From Thermoguttaceae bacterium (GTDB lineage: Bacteria; Planctomycetota; Planctomycetia; Pirellulales; Thermoguttaceae), in NCBI GenBank assembly GCA_017434455.1, contig JAFRFG010000053.1, positions 1 through 49,656 of the forward strand: a stretch of DNA of 49,656 bases, written 5' to 3'. The notes under the pieces are model-generated. The model saw nothing but the letters and a program-made list of their open reading frames with translations, did no database searches and was not told the DNA's origin. This document shows positions 25,556 to 34,134 of this stretch, piece after piece. The first letter of the stretch is position 1. Each line of letters opens with the position of its first letter. Both the position numbers and the translations under genes were made by a program.

Positions 25556-26920
25556 TTACTTGGCCAGCTCGCCAAGGATTTCCAGGGCGTGGTCGACCAT
25601 CATCTCGCCGCCGCCGGGGGCGACGCGGCTGTTGATCGTCTCGTAGCTCCCCTCCTCGAACGCCTTTTTGGTCGGGACGTAGACGATCCCCTGGTTCGCC
25701 AGTTCGATGACCAGGGTGCGGGCGAAGGGAGAACCCTTTTTAATCGCCTGTCCCAAATCGACGAAGATCTCTCCGGGCATCGTCACGATCGCCAGTTTGT
25801 CCGACAGCCGGAAACCTTCGATATCCATCACGATCTGATCCGGCCACTGATAGATATTCAGAATCTTCCCGATCCGCGCCTGATCGAGGAAACCCCTTCC
25901 TCGTTCTTTCGCCAATTCGGGGTTCAGGACGATATCGGCGTTCGCCTTGGCGTCGGCGATCTCCTCCTCGGTGAACTGCTGGCGGGGGATCTCGATCGTC
26001 TGGGTCACCGCGTCGAACGAGGGGGTTTCGGCTTCCAGCCCCTCGTCGATTCGCGCGGCGATCCGCTCCCCGAGGATCGTCCCGATTTCCGGGGCCTTCT
26101 TGACCGGGGTCTTTCCGGCGAAGTCCAGGTGGTTGATATCGCCGCAGGTCCCCGTTCCGAAGACGGAGATAAAATCGTCGCCGAACTTTTGCTTTAAGAC
26201 TTCCGACACGTAGAAGGGATAGTCGGCCGAATACTCCGTTCCGCCGGTGGTGTCGAGATGCAGCGCGAAGTTACTCAGCGAGGCGAACGGCTTGCCGGTC
26301 CGGGCGTCTTTGAACAGAACGATCAAACACTGCGGGTCGATCCCCCCCGCCGGGCGGATCATGTTCGGATTGTTGAACCCGGGATTGAATTGGACCGGGC
26401 CTTCCTTCATGAAGAACCGGCGGTTGAACGACAGGTCGGTGATTTCCGCGCAGCCCGATTCCATCGTCGCTTCCCGGGCCGATTCGTACGCCGAAACCGC
26501 CGCGGCGATGATCGCTTCGATGATCGTCTTCTCATACTCGGCGGTCTTGGAATTGAATTCCGGGCCGGTGTGCGTATGCGTCCCCGTCATGGCGATATGT
26601 TCCCGCTTGACCGGGATCTTCGCCGCGATCCCGTCACGGACGGGATCCGACAGCTTTTGGGGGATGGAGATCAGATCGCAGATGATCAAGATCGCGGCCT
26701 TGTCCCCCTCGCGGAAGGCGAGAACCTTCGCGTGGAGGGGATCGTGAATCGCCGAAGCGGGACGTTCCGAGTAATAGCCGCACAGCTGGAACCCCAGGGG
26801 GGGAGTGATGTCGGCCATCGCGGCCCCGACCTTAAAGACCGGCTCTTCGGCGAAGGTCTGAGGGACAAGAAGACCGAGCAGACAAAACAGCCAGCCCCAC
26901 AACAGATAGGTTTTACTCAT
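25556..26920 (-). CDS. Exported neutral/alkaline ceramidase-like protein
   Basis: A 454-residue protein with the N-terminal domain of neutral/alkaline non-lysosomal ceramidases. The signal peptide ends near FAEE. VGAAMADITPPLGFQLCGY opens the domain. The zinc ligands appear as H115-T-H117 in TGTHTHTGPEF and H221 in NFALH. It is shorter than eukaryotic or Pseudomonas ceramidases (about 650 residues) because the C-terminal Ig-like domain is missing, which is common among PVC members of the family. Many such proteins have no known substrate; amide hydrolysis of a lipid or amino sugar is inferred. AGGAGAAAAG precedes the ATG. It sits between a metallophosphoesterase and the GH106-like gene. Confidence 0.88.
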   Translation of the reverse strand: MSKTYLLWGWLFCLLGLLVPQTFAEEPVFKVGAAMADITPPLGFQLCGYYSERPASAIHDPLHAKVLAFREGDKAAILIICDLISIPQKLSDPVRDGIAAKIPVKREHIAMTGTHTHTGPEFNSKTAEYEKTIIEAIIAAAVSAYESAREATMESGCAEITDLSFNRRFFMKEGPVQFNPGFNNPNMIRPAGGIDPQCLIVLFKDARTGKPFASLSNFALHLDTTGGTEYSADYPFYVSEVLKQKFGDDFISVFGTGTCGDINHLDFAGKTPVKKAPEIGTILGERIAARIDEGLEAETPSFDAVTQTIEIPRQQFTEEEIADAKANADIVLNPELAKERGRGFLDQARIGKILNIYQWPDQIVMDIEGFRLSDKLAIVTMPGEIFVDLGQAIKKGSPFARTLVIELANQGIVYVPTKKAFEEGSYETINSRVAPGGGEMMVDHALEILGELAK

Positions 26921-27035
26921 AGCTTTTCTCCTAGGGCGGCACTATATTTTTTGCCGCGTTTTATGGGTGAACAAACAAAACCGCCGCGAAAGCCGTGTTT
27001 GGCGAAACCTTTCCCGGCGGCCGGGAGAATTGGGT

Positions 27036-28124
27036 TTAATAACTAAATTCCCGATCCGCGTCGGCCCCTCCGCTGCCGATGCGGAACAGGTGAATCTGGC
27101 GCGTTCGCGGTTTGACCGCCACCACGTCGATGAGCATCGTTTCGTCCCGGTTAAAGGGGCGGATGATCGCCCCGTCGGGAAGTTCTTTCGGATTGACGGT
27201 GCCGTACCCCTGCGAGATGATGTAGTGTACGCCGTTGATACAGGCCTGATTGTCGAAATGACTGTCGCCGCAGAAAAGCCCGATAAAGGCCGTCCCCTTG
27301 TTTTCGGTGAAATCCCAGGCGACGTCCTCTTCGGTCCCCTTGGCGCCGGCGACGAAATCCTCGAGGATTTTGATCATCAGCTCATCGCGTTTCGCCCGGG
27401 TATCGGCGTAGCTCTTCCAGTAGCCGATCGGCGCGTAAACGCAGAAATGCTCGACCACCAGGGCGCTGAACCCTTCCGGCAGACGGAGGTTGTCGGCGAG
27501 AAACTGCAGCTGATCGGTCGAGTAGCCGTAGTACCCCTCGTCGCTGGTGTTGAGGAAAAAGACCCGGCATTTTTTCTCGGGAAGGTCGTAATAGCCGTAA
27601 TCCTGATTCGGGCCGGTGATGAGGTTCACTCCCTTTTCTTTCTGCCAGCCGTTGAACTGCTCGCCGAAGAGCTGACTGGTGACATAAAAGGTGCTGTTGT
27701 TGTGGTCGTGATTCCCCAGCGCGAAGAGAACCGGAACCGGGCAGTTTTTGTAGAGCCGCCGGCTGACGGCGATGCGCAGACGGGCCCCTCTTTCGTCCTG
27801 TTTGGAATCGAGCCCGATATCGCCGAGGTCCGCCAAAAAGTCGGCCCGAAACTGGCCGGCGGCGTACTGCGCGAAGAGGGTGTGCATTTTCGCCGCGCCC
27901 CAGTCGATGGGGTCGTAAATCGCCGGATCGCCGTCGTGAATGTCGGTCACGATGGGGAAGACGATCACCTCGTCGTCCCCCTTCCACTGCTCGAAACGGG
28001 CAAGCGCCTCGGCGATTTGGGCCTTGGCCCAGTCGGGGATGTTTTCGGGAAGGTACTCCTGAGCGGACAGCGGGAGGAGAAACGCGAAAAACAGTGTCAA
28101 AAGGGTGGGAAAAAACCTTGTCAT
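27036..28124 (-). CDS. Exported metallophosphoesterase, divergent subgroup
   Basis: A 362-residue exported phosphoesterase not closely related to the pair at 3159 and 7061. The signal peptide ends near LSAQE. Metal blocks are D61-x-H63, G101-D102, G137-N-H-D140, H226 in VEHF, and H289 in a G286-DSH block that replaces the usual GHxH. The fold is kept, so phosphatase or phosphodiesterase activity is expected. It is the first gene of the minus-strand run leading to the ceramidase-like and GH106-like genes, and shares a divergent intergenic region with the gene at 28343. Confidence 0.85.
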   Translation of the reverse strand: MTRFFPTLLTLFFAFLLPLSAQEYLPENIPDWAKAQIAEALARFEQWKGDDEVIVFPIVTDIHDGDPAIYDPIDWGAAKMHTLFAQYAAGQFRADFLADLGDIGLDSKQDERGARLRIAVSRRLYKNCPVPVLFALGNHDHNNSTFYVTSQLFGEQFNGWQKEKGVNLITGPNQDYGYYDLPEKKCRVFFLNTSDEGYYGYSTDQLQFLADNLRLPEGFSALVVEHFCVYAPIGYWKSYADTRAKRDELMIKILEDFVAGAKGTEEDVAWDFTENKGTAFIGLFCGDSHFDNQACINGVHYIISQGYGTVNPKELPDGAIIRPFNRDETMLIDVVAVKPRTRQIHLFRIGSGGADADREFSY

Positions 28125-28194
28125 GACTTTAGCTGGCTCCTTCGGGGAGATGGGGCGCGGGCGCGCCGCGGCTTTTTATTTGTGTATAAACTTG

Positions 28195-28223
28195 AGTATT
28201 TCAGAAACGACGGCCGCCGTCAA
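28195..28223 (-). promoter_or_regulatory. Possible promoter for the metallophosphoesterase/ceramidase/GH106-like genes
   Basis: On the minus strand, TTGACG (28223 to 28218), 17 bases and AATACT (28200 to 28195) form a moderate sigma70-like promoter about 70 bases before the ATG at 28124. The -10 matches only four of six consensus positions. Confidence 0.4.
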
Positions 28224-28257
28224 GGTTTTGCCCCGGTTTTCTTCCCGATTCGGGCTG

Positions 28258-28286
28258 TTGCGTTTTGATCAGCGATATCCAATAAT
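28258..28286 (+). promoter_or_regulatory. Probable promoter for the unknown hydrolase-like gene
   Basis: TTGCGT (28258-28263), 17 bases and AATAAT (28281-28286) lie about 50 bases before the ATG at 28343. Together with the minus-strand candidate this 218-base region would be a divergent promoter. Confidence 0.45.
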
Positions 28287-28342
28287 AGGCACTGTCAGGG
28301 GGATGTTTTTGACCTGCTCACACTTTGCGAGGATGAGGAACC

Positions 28343-31168
28343 ATGAATAAACGTCGTTTAGCGTCTGTGGGGATCGCGCTGATTTTGCTCTTGGGGGCGC
28401 TGAGCGCCGAAGCGGCGCAAGAGGCGATTTCGTTTTCTTTGGGAAGCGCGTCCCTTTCGATTGATACCGACGGGACGGCCCGGCTTTTGCGCGGCGACGG
28501 CAGCGCCGCGGCCGACGCCATCGAGGCGTTCGGGCTGAAGAGCGAAGAGGGCCATACCCTTGGCCCCCGCAGCGTCGTGAAGAAATCGGAGGAGAGCTTC
28601 GATGTTGTTTTCACCGACGGTTCGACCGTTTGTTTCCAGACGGCAGCGGAGTCGGGATTCGTCCTCTTTAAGGTCGTTTCGGCCGATTTCGCCTCGCCGA
28701 TGGAGAAGATGGTCTGTTTTCAGCTCCCGATTCCGGAGGAGGCCTCGTACGCCGGACAGATCAATCAGATGGTGCTGCCCGACGGTTTCACCGTCGCGCT
28801 GATGACCGCGGCGGTGAACCTCTGCCCGGTCCGCAGCGCCGGGGCGGTGAAGGGGAATAACAAACAGTGCTCCCACACGTTCCGGCCGCTGGATTGCCGG
28901 TCGGCCGAAAGCGACGGCGGCGGCCTGGGGCGGCGGTGCGCCGAATTTTGCGCCGAATCGAAGCGGGACGACGGTATCGGCTGGTCGGTTCACGGAAAAT
29001 CGTTCCCGGCGCCGCTCGATCTGACCGGGTGCCGGGCGATTCGGGCCCGGGTTTGGTCGGACGGGAACGGGGAACAGCTGAAAATCCAGCTCGGCGGGAA
29101 AAGCGGCCATCGGGACGACTACATTCCGGCCGATTTCACCGGCTGGAAGACCGTGACATTGACAACGCCGGCGCTTAACGACCTGACTTACGACGATGTG
29201 CGGTACCTTTACTTTTACTACAACGGCCTGCCGGCGGGCAAATCGGTCCGCTGCCTGATCGATCAGGTCGAGGCGGTCTTTGGGGAAGGGGAGTCGGAAA
29301 AGACGGTCGTCCTGGAGGATTTCGAGCCGGATCACTCCTCCTATTGGGTCGGCGACCGGATGCAGGCGGTCACCTTCGCCCGGCACAAGCTGGTTCCGAC
29401 GCAGTTCGCGCTGATCGCGACCGATCCGCAGCATTGGGCCGATACCGTCGAGCGGATGCAGCACGCGGCGGGTCTTCCCTCGCCGAGGCCGGGGGGCGCG
29501 TGGCGCGACGCCTCGCCGTATGTGCATCAGTCGTACTTCTTCCTCACCTACTTTAACGTCAACGAGTACGACGCGGCCCTGGCGTTCGCCAAGCGGGGGG
29601 GCTTTAAGCAGATACTTCTCCTCCAGAACTCGTGGTGCAAATCGACCGGACATTACGAGGTGAACGAGGAGAATTTCCCGGGGGGCCTGGCGACGCTTAA
29701 AGAGACGATCGAGAAATTCCGCGGCGAGGGGATCCGCTTCGGGCTCCATTTCCTCGCCGCCTCGATCGATACGTCGGATCCGTATCTGTCGCCGGTTCCG
29801 GACAAGCGGTTTGTCACCGGCCACAGCGATACCCTGGCCGCCGACCTCGATAAGGAAGCGACTGCCATCGCCCTTGAGGGGGACGCGGAGGAATTTCCGA
29901 CCGGGCAGGATTCGTATATGGGGTCCGGCCAGGTCGTTCGGATCGACGATGAGCTGATTCAATACGACAAAACCGGGCCGGACGGCTTAAGCGGGTGTAT
30001 TCGGGGGCTGTACGGCACAACGATCGCCGAGCACAAGGCGGGAACGCCGGTGACGCACTTTATTCGCGCGTACGGGTACCACATGTACGACCTGGATACC
30101 GATTTCCCGGAACAGATCGCGGCGAACTTCGCCCGCGTGGCGAACGAACTGCCGTTGGATATGATCTACTTCGACGGTTCGGAACTGCTCCAGCGCCCGG
30201 GCGACGGCGGCGACCACTGGTATTACAACGCCCGGCTGCACCGCGCCTTCTACGACGCGGTGAACGATAAGAACATCCTCTATCAGGGGAGCAGCTGTTC
30301 CCCCTGCTCGTGGCATCAGCTGCTGCGCAGCGCCTCGGCGGACGGTCACGACGATCTCAAGGCGTACCTGGAAGAGCGCAGCGGGGCGTTCCTCTCGATG
30401 GCCAACGACCACATGCCGCTGGATATCGGCTGGTACTATGGGTACGACCGCAGCGCCACGCCGGATATGTACGAGTACGTCCTGGGGGCGACGATCGGGT
30501 ACGACTCCTCGATGTCGTTCCAGGCGTCGGTCGCCGCGGCGATGAAACATCCGTTTATCGGCGAGATCCTCGATATGATCCGCGTCTACGAGGAGCTGCG
30601 CCTCTCCGGGAAGATCCCCCCCGAGTGGCGGCCGCTGTTCCAGATCGATCCGGTGATGGCCGGTTACAAGAGCGAAGAGCAGCGCAATGCCCTGTTGGCG
30701 AACCGCCGGGATTTCCATCTGGAGACCACCGCCGACGGAAAACAGCAGTTCCGGCGGGTGATCTATCCCCTTTGGCAGGAACCGAACGCCGAGGAGGGCT
30801 CTTCGACCTGGACGCTGACGGTCGACCGGCCGTGCCGGATCGGCTTCCAGGTCCAGTTTATGGAGGGGACGACCGAAGAGGGAGCGGTCGTTTCGCGTCC
30901 GTCGATGACCGTCACGGGAGAGGATGTTTCGCAAACCGTGACGCTCGATATGGAACTGACCGGCGGCCAGTACGGGTTCGCCCTTCCGGGGCAAAAACAG
31001 ACCCGCTACGGCCTGCCGCTGAGCGAGCCGGAGGTTCTGGCCGATACGCCCGATATCACGCTGCGGCCGGGGACCTACACGATCGAGTATAAGGCCGGCG
31101 GTACCGAAAACCTTCCTGTGAGGGTGCGGACGCCGCTTTATACCGACGAGTGCCTCGTGATTCCGTAG
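28343..31168 (+). CDS. Large exported protein of unknown function, glycoside-hydrolase-like barrel
   Basis: A 941-residue exported protein, signal peptide ending near SAEAAQ. Residues about 30-180 look like a beta-sandwich. About 190-330 resembles a CBM/jelly-roll module (LDLTGCRAIRARVWSDGNGE, and DFTGWKTVTL). A TIM-barrel-like region follows (about 370-790), with strands QILLLQNSW, IRFGLHFLAA and DMIYFDGSE; D611 in YFDG and E614 sit where clan-D enzymes (GH27/31/36) place a catalytic acid. A C-terminal beta-domain ends the protein. No family can be named with confidence. It is transcribed alone between divergent and convergent neighbours, with GAGGATGAGGA before the ATG. Confidence 0.75.
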   Translation: MNKRRLASVGIALILLLGALSAEAAQEAISFSLGSASLSIDTDGTARLLRGDGSAAADAIEAFGLKSEEGHTLGPRSVVKKSEESFDVVFTDGSTVCFQTAAESGFVLFKVVSADFASPMEKMVCFQLPIPEEASYAGQINQMVLPDGFTVALMTAAVNLCPVRSAGAVKGNNKQCSHTFRPLDCRSAESDGGGLGRRCAEFCAESKRDDGIGWSVHGKSFPAPLDLTGCRAIRARVWSDGNGEQLKIQLGGKSGHRDDYIPADFTGWKTVTLTTPALNDLTYDDVRYLYFYYNGLPAGKSVRCLIDQVEAVFGEGESEKTVVLEDFEPDHSSYWVGDRMQAVTFARHKLVPTQFALIATDPQHWADTVERMQHAAGLPSPRPGGAWRDASPYVHQSYFFLTYFNVNEYDAALAFAKRGGFKQILLLQNSWCKSTGHYEVNEENFPGGLATLKETIEKFRGEGIRFGLHFLAASIDTSDPYLSPVPDKRFVTGHSDTLAADLDKEATAIALEGDAEEFPTGQDSYMGSGQVVRIDDELIQYDKTGPDGLSGCIRGLYGTTIAEHKAGTPVTHFIRAYGYHMYDLDTDFPEQIAANFARVANELPLDMIYFDGSELLQRPGDGGDHWYYNARLHRAFYDAVNDKNILYQGSSCSPCSWHQLLRSASADGHDDLKAYLEERSGAFLSMANDHMPLDIGWYYGYDRSATPDMYEYVLGATIGYDSSMSFQASVAAAMKHPFIGEILDMIRVYEELRLSGKIPPEWRPLFQIDPVMAGYKSEEQRNALLANRRDFHLETTADGKQQFRRVIYPLWQEPNAEEGSSTWTLTVDRPCRIGFQVQFMEGTTEEGAVVSRPSMTVTGEDVSQTVTLDMELTGGQYGFALPGQKQTRYGLPLSEPEVLADTPDITLRPGTYTIEYKAGGTENLPVRVRTPLYTDECLVIP

Positions 31169-31192
31169 TTTTTGCGGCTTTCCCGGTGAAAA

Positions 31193-31250
31193 AAACCGGC
31201 GGCTCGCGCCGGGCACTGGTGCCCGAAGCGAGCCGCCGGTTTCTTTTAAG
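31193..31250. terminator. Long bidirectional intrinsic terminator
   Basis: A 15-bp perfect stem (31193-31207 with 31228-31242) encloses a second small hairpin (GGGCAC / GTGCCC, 31211-31224). A-rich sequence precedes and TTTCTTTT follows, so it can end transcripts from both convergent genes (stops at 31168 and 31268). Confidence 0.85.
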
Positions 31251-31267
31251 ATAGAGAATAGCCCTTT

Positions 31268-32779
31268 TTACGGGGCGGGCCGGAACGAATAGATATCGGC
31301 GTCGGCCAGATCGAAGACCAATCGGACGGTCTTCCCGCGAAGCGGGGAAATATCGGTATTCTCCCCCCAACGGACGACCCCGTCGATTTCGTTTCCGATG
31401 ATCTCGCCGCAGTCGGCCAGGGAAAAACCGGGGATCGGGTTCCCCTCGGCGTCCTGAATCTCGACACTGACATGGCCGGCCGCGCTGGTGGAATAGTTCA
31501 TCTCCAGGCGGCTTCCCTCCATCACCAGCGGCTTGGTGATCAGCCGTCCCCCCATCGCGTCGGCGCGGATCGAGGCAAGCCCATCGGTTCGGAAGGCGTA
31601 GCGGCGCAAATGAACCGTCTTTTGCGCGTAGTCGCAAAGAAGGTAGATCGACATTTCGTTCGGCCCGGTCGGAACGATTCCCGCGGCGGGGTAGTTGGTC
31701 CGAGAGATCCAGTTATGGGCCCCGAAGCCGGGACGGATCAGCGCCTCGTCGAACGGCTGAATGTAGGTGTATCCCCCGCGGGTGGACAGAAGACCGACGT
31801 CGGCGCAGTCCCGGGTCCAATACTCGATCTGGGAGTTATCCACGATATCAAGCTGCGCCGCCTCTTCTTGGGAAATCGCCCGGCGGCCCTGCATAAAGCG
31901 GGCCGGTGTGGCGATCGAGATCTGCGGGGCGCGGAAGTAGGGGGTCGTTTGGGAGATGTAATATTGGAACCTGCGGGCCGGTTCCCCCTCCGGGGTTTTG
32001 TACTCCATCTGTTTCGGCTGGCTCCAGTGGATGAAATCGTCGCTCTCGGCGCGGGCCACCGTTCGGCCGAAGTCATCGCCGCTTCGCATATAAAGAAGAT
32101 ATTTCTTCTCGGCCGCCGACCAGAAGGTGACGTTTTGCGAGTCGAAGAGGTGGTTTTCGGCGGTCAGCGGCTGATCTTCGGCGCAGTGCCGCCAGTGGAT
32201 GCCGTCCTCGCTGCAAAGGAACCACAGGGCGTAATTGCCGCCGGCCCCCTTGTACCGCTCGGAAGCGGGAACGCCGGGCCGCGTGTCGAGGAACGGGGCG
32301 AAATTGTCCGAGACGTAGCGCTTATTGGTCCCGGGGACATTGGGGTTGTTCTTCTCTTCGGTGAGGATGATGTTGTTCTGTGTCTCTTCACGGCCGGGGA
32401 AGGAGACGATCCCCAGCTGCGGTTTGATCCAGTCGATGCCGTTGTCCGACTCGGCGTAACAGCCCCAGCAGGGATTTTCCGGTCCTCCCTCCGGGGAGCC
32501 CCCGTATCCCCGGTAGTAGAGGCGGTATTTCCCCTCGTCGAACAGGACGGTGACATAGTTGCAGAAACATCCCTCCCAGGGGAACTCGTTTAGGTCGAGC
32601 ACCTTTCCGCAGTCGACGGCGGTCCCGATTTGCCGCGAGACGTTCTCCATCCGGTCGATGACGTAGTTGTCGAGGAACAGCTCCCGATCGGTCCCGATTT
32701 TGACCGGTTCCTGCGCGACGGCGGCCGCCGCAGTGAACAGAACCGCCGTGAGATATCCGAGTAACTTCCAAGTTTTCAT
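31268..32779 (-). CDS. Exported five-bladed beta-propeller protein, GH43/GH32-like
   Basis: A 503-residue exported protein, signal peptide ending near AVAQE. Repeated strand motifs (CYAESDNGIDWIKPQLG, FLCSEDGIHWRHC, ARAESDDFIHWSQPK) are those of five-bladed propeller glycosidases and phosphorylases (GH32/43/62/68/130 group). A C-terminal beta-sandwich (about 390-500) includes LEMNYSTSAAGHVSVEI. An early Asp in LFLDNYVID could be the nucleophile, but the acid residues cannot be fixed. It is the last gene of a minus-strand run, 43 bases after the sialidase-like gene. Activity on arabinose- or xylose-type glycosides is plausible only. Confidence 0.72.
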   Translation of the reverse strand: MKTWKLLGYLTAVLFTAAAAVAQEPVKIGTDRELFLDNYVIDRMENVSRQIGTAVDCGKVLDLNEFPWEGCFCNYVTVLFDEGKYRLYYRGYGGSPEGGPENPCWGCYAESDNGIDWIKPQLGIVSFPGREETQNNIILTEEKNNPNVPGTNKRYVSDNFAPFLDTRPGVPASERYKGAGGNYALWFLCSEDGIHWRHCAEDQPLTAENHLFDSQNVTFWSAAEKKYLLYMRSGDDFGRTVARAESDDFIHWSQPKQMEYKTPEGEPARRFQYYISQTTPYFRAPQISIATPARFMQGRRAISQEEAAQLDIVDNSQIEYWTRDCADVGLLSTRGGYTYIQPFDEALIRPGFGAHNWISRTNYPAAGIVPTGPNEMSIYLLCDYAQKTVHLRRYAFRTDGLASIRADAMGGRLITKPLVMEGSRLEMNYSTSAAGHVSVEIQDAEGNPIPGFSLADCGEIIGNEIDGVVRWGENTDISPLRGKTVRLVFDLADADIYSFRPAP

Positions 32780-32822
32780 GACTCTTTCCCCGAAGGACGC
32801 GTTTTTCAGATTTTATTGCGCT

Positions 32823-34079
32823 TTACGGCGCGAAAATACGGGAAATCCAAATCGCGCCGGACGCGCCGCGGGCCAGCGCCTTCTTGTAATCGTTCTCTTC
32901 CTTGATCTTCGACGGCATCCGCTCGGAAACCACCACCCACCCCTCGCGGTCGGAGACCTCCGTGGTCCCGAAATTCCCCAGGGCGACACCCTGCTCCGGG
33001 ACGGCGACTTGCTCCGTTTCGCGAATAAGCGTCATCGTTTGGGGGTCAAACTGCGCGATAAAAAGGGGGGCTCGGTGTCGGAAGATATGATCGTTATCCG
33101 CCCCGCGGCGGGTGTAGACCAAGTAAAGCTTCTCCCCGAGCCGCAGCCAGTGCTGCTGGGTGTTGTAACTGCCGAGGAGTTCCCCGGGCGCGCCGCCGTC
33201 CCCTTCGCTTTGCCAGCGCCAGGGGATCGGGGGATCGAAATTCAGTCCGTCATCGCTTGCCGTGATATACCCCATGTCGTCGCTGCGCAGGGTCAGGTAA
33301 TAGCGGCCCTGGTACAGCGTTATAGACGGCTCGGAATAACCGCGGGCCTTATCGAGCGTAAGCGGCTTTCCCTCTTCCAAATAGCGCAGGTGTTTTCCGT
33401 CAAAGCCGCAGCGCAGAACCACCGCGTGATAACAGCCGTTCGGGTTTGGGACGTAGACGGGCAGCAGAATCGTTCCGTCGGGCAGATCGAGCCGCTGCGT
33501 GCATCCGGCCCGGCCGCAAACCGCGGCGCTGTGCTTGGGGACGGTCAGGATTTCAGGCGGCGACCAGGTTTTTGTCTCCCGGTCAAATACAGAGTACCAG
33601 GTATCGGTCTCGGCGGCATCGTCGGGAAGATCGTCGCACAGCGCAAAACGCTCGTCGGTCGCGTTTTGACTGTCTTGGTAGAACGCCACGCAGCCGGTCA
33701 TTAAAAACTCTCCGCTTGGGGCGTGATAGGCCGGCACCTCGTCGCAGCAGACCGCCTCCATCGCCTCGTCGGTCCCCGGTTTGTACCGAATCCGGCCGAA
33801 CCCGTCCTGCGGCACCAGTTCCGACCAGGTCTTTCCGTCGTCGGCGCTGTACGAGGAATGGATGTCGTAATAGACGTCGTTGGAGTTGAGCAGGTACTTT
33901 TGGGTCGCCAGAACCGCTTCGCCCGTCGGGGAGGCCGCCGCGCGGGCCTGGAACCAGCAGGTGGTTTCGTCGTACCCGGCCTGGAGCATTTTACCCGGCT
34001 GGACCCGAACCGCGTCCGCCCCGAAGGCGAGCGCGGCGAAGGCGAGGAAGAACCCAACGGTGATGATCTGTTTGGTCAT
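32823..34079 (-). CDS. Exported sialidase-like (BNR-repeat) beta-propeller
   Basis: A 418-residue exported protein, signal peptide ending near AFGAD. A six-bladed sialidase-type fold is suggested by an Asp box SADDGKTW (about 79-86), a degenerate blade DRETKTWSPPEILT and LDLPDGTILLPVY. Unlike the protein at 4046 it has no esterase domain. GH33 enzymes remove sialic acid or Kdo-type sugars, but many BNR proteins have other activities. The ribosome site is weak (GAAAGATC), which may mean coupling to the gene 55 bases upstream. It belongs to the run Gfo/Idh, beta-helix, sialidase-like, GH43-like. Confidence 0.75.
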   Translation of the reverse strand: MTKQIITVGFFLAFAALAFGADAVRVQPGKMLQAGYDETTCWFQARAAASPTGEAVLATQKYLLNSNDVYYDIHSSYSADDGKTWSELVPQDGFGRIRYKPGTDEAMEAVCCDEVPAYHAPSGEFLMTGCVAFYQDSQNATDERFALCDDLPDDAAETDTWYSVFDRETKTWSPPEILTVPKHSAAVCGRAGCTQRLDLPDGTILLPVYVPNPNGCYHAVVLRCGFDGKHLRYLEEGKPLTLDKARGYSEPSITLYQGRYYLTLRSDDMGYITASDDGLNFDPPIPWRWQSEGDGGAPGELLGSYNTQQHWLRLGEKLYLVYTRRGADNDHIFRHRAPLFIAQFDPQTMTLIRETEQVAVPEQGVALGNFGTTEVSDREGWVVVSERMPSKIKEENDYKKALARGASGAIWISRIFAP

Positions 34080-34134
34080 GAATGATCTTTCAGGAAAGTG
34101 TCGTTCTTGATTGCCCGACGGTCAAAGCGCTTGT

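Noticed and set aside
4046..34079. A sialic acid catabolic pathway
   Set aside because: Two sialidase-like propellers are present, but no lyase, kinase, epimerase or transporter for sialic acid, and the propellers may act on other acidic sugars.
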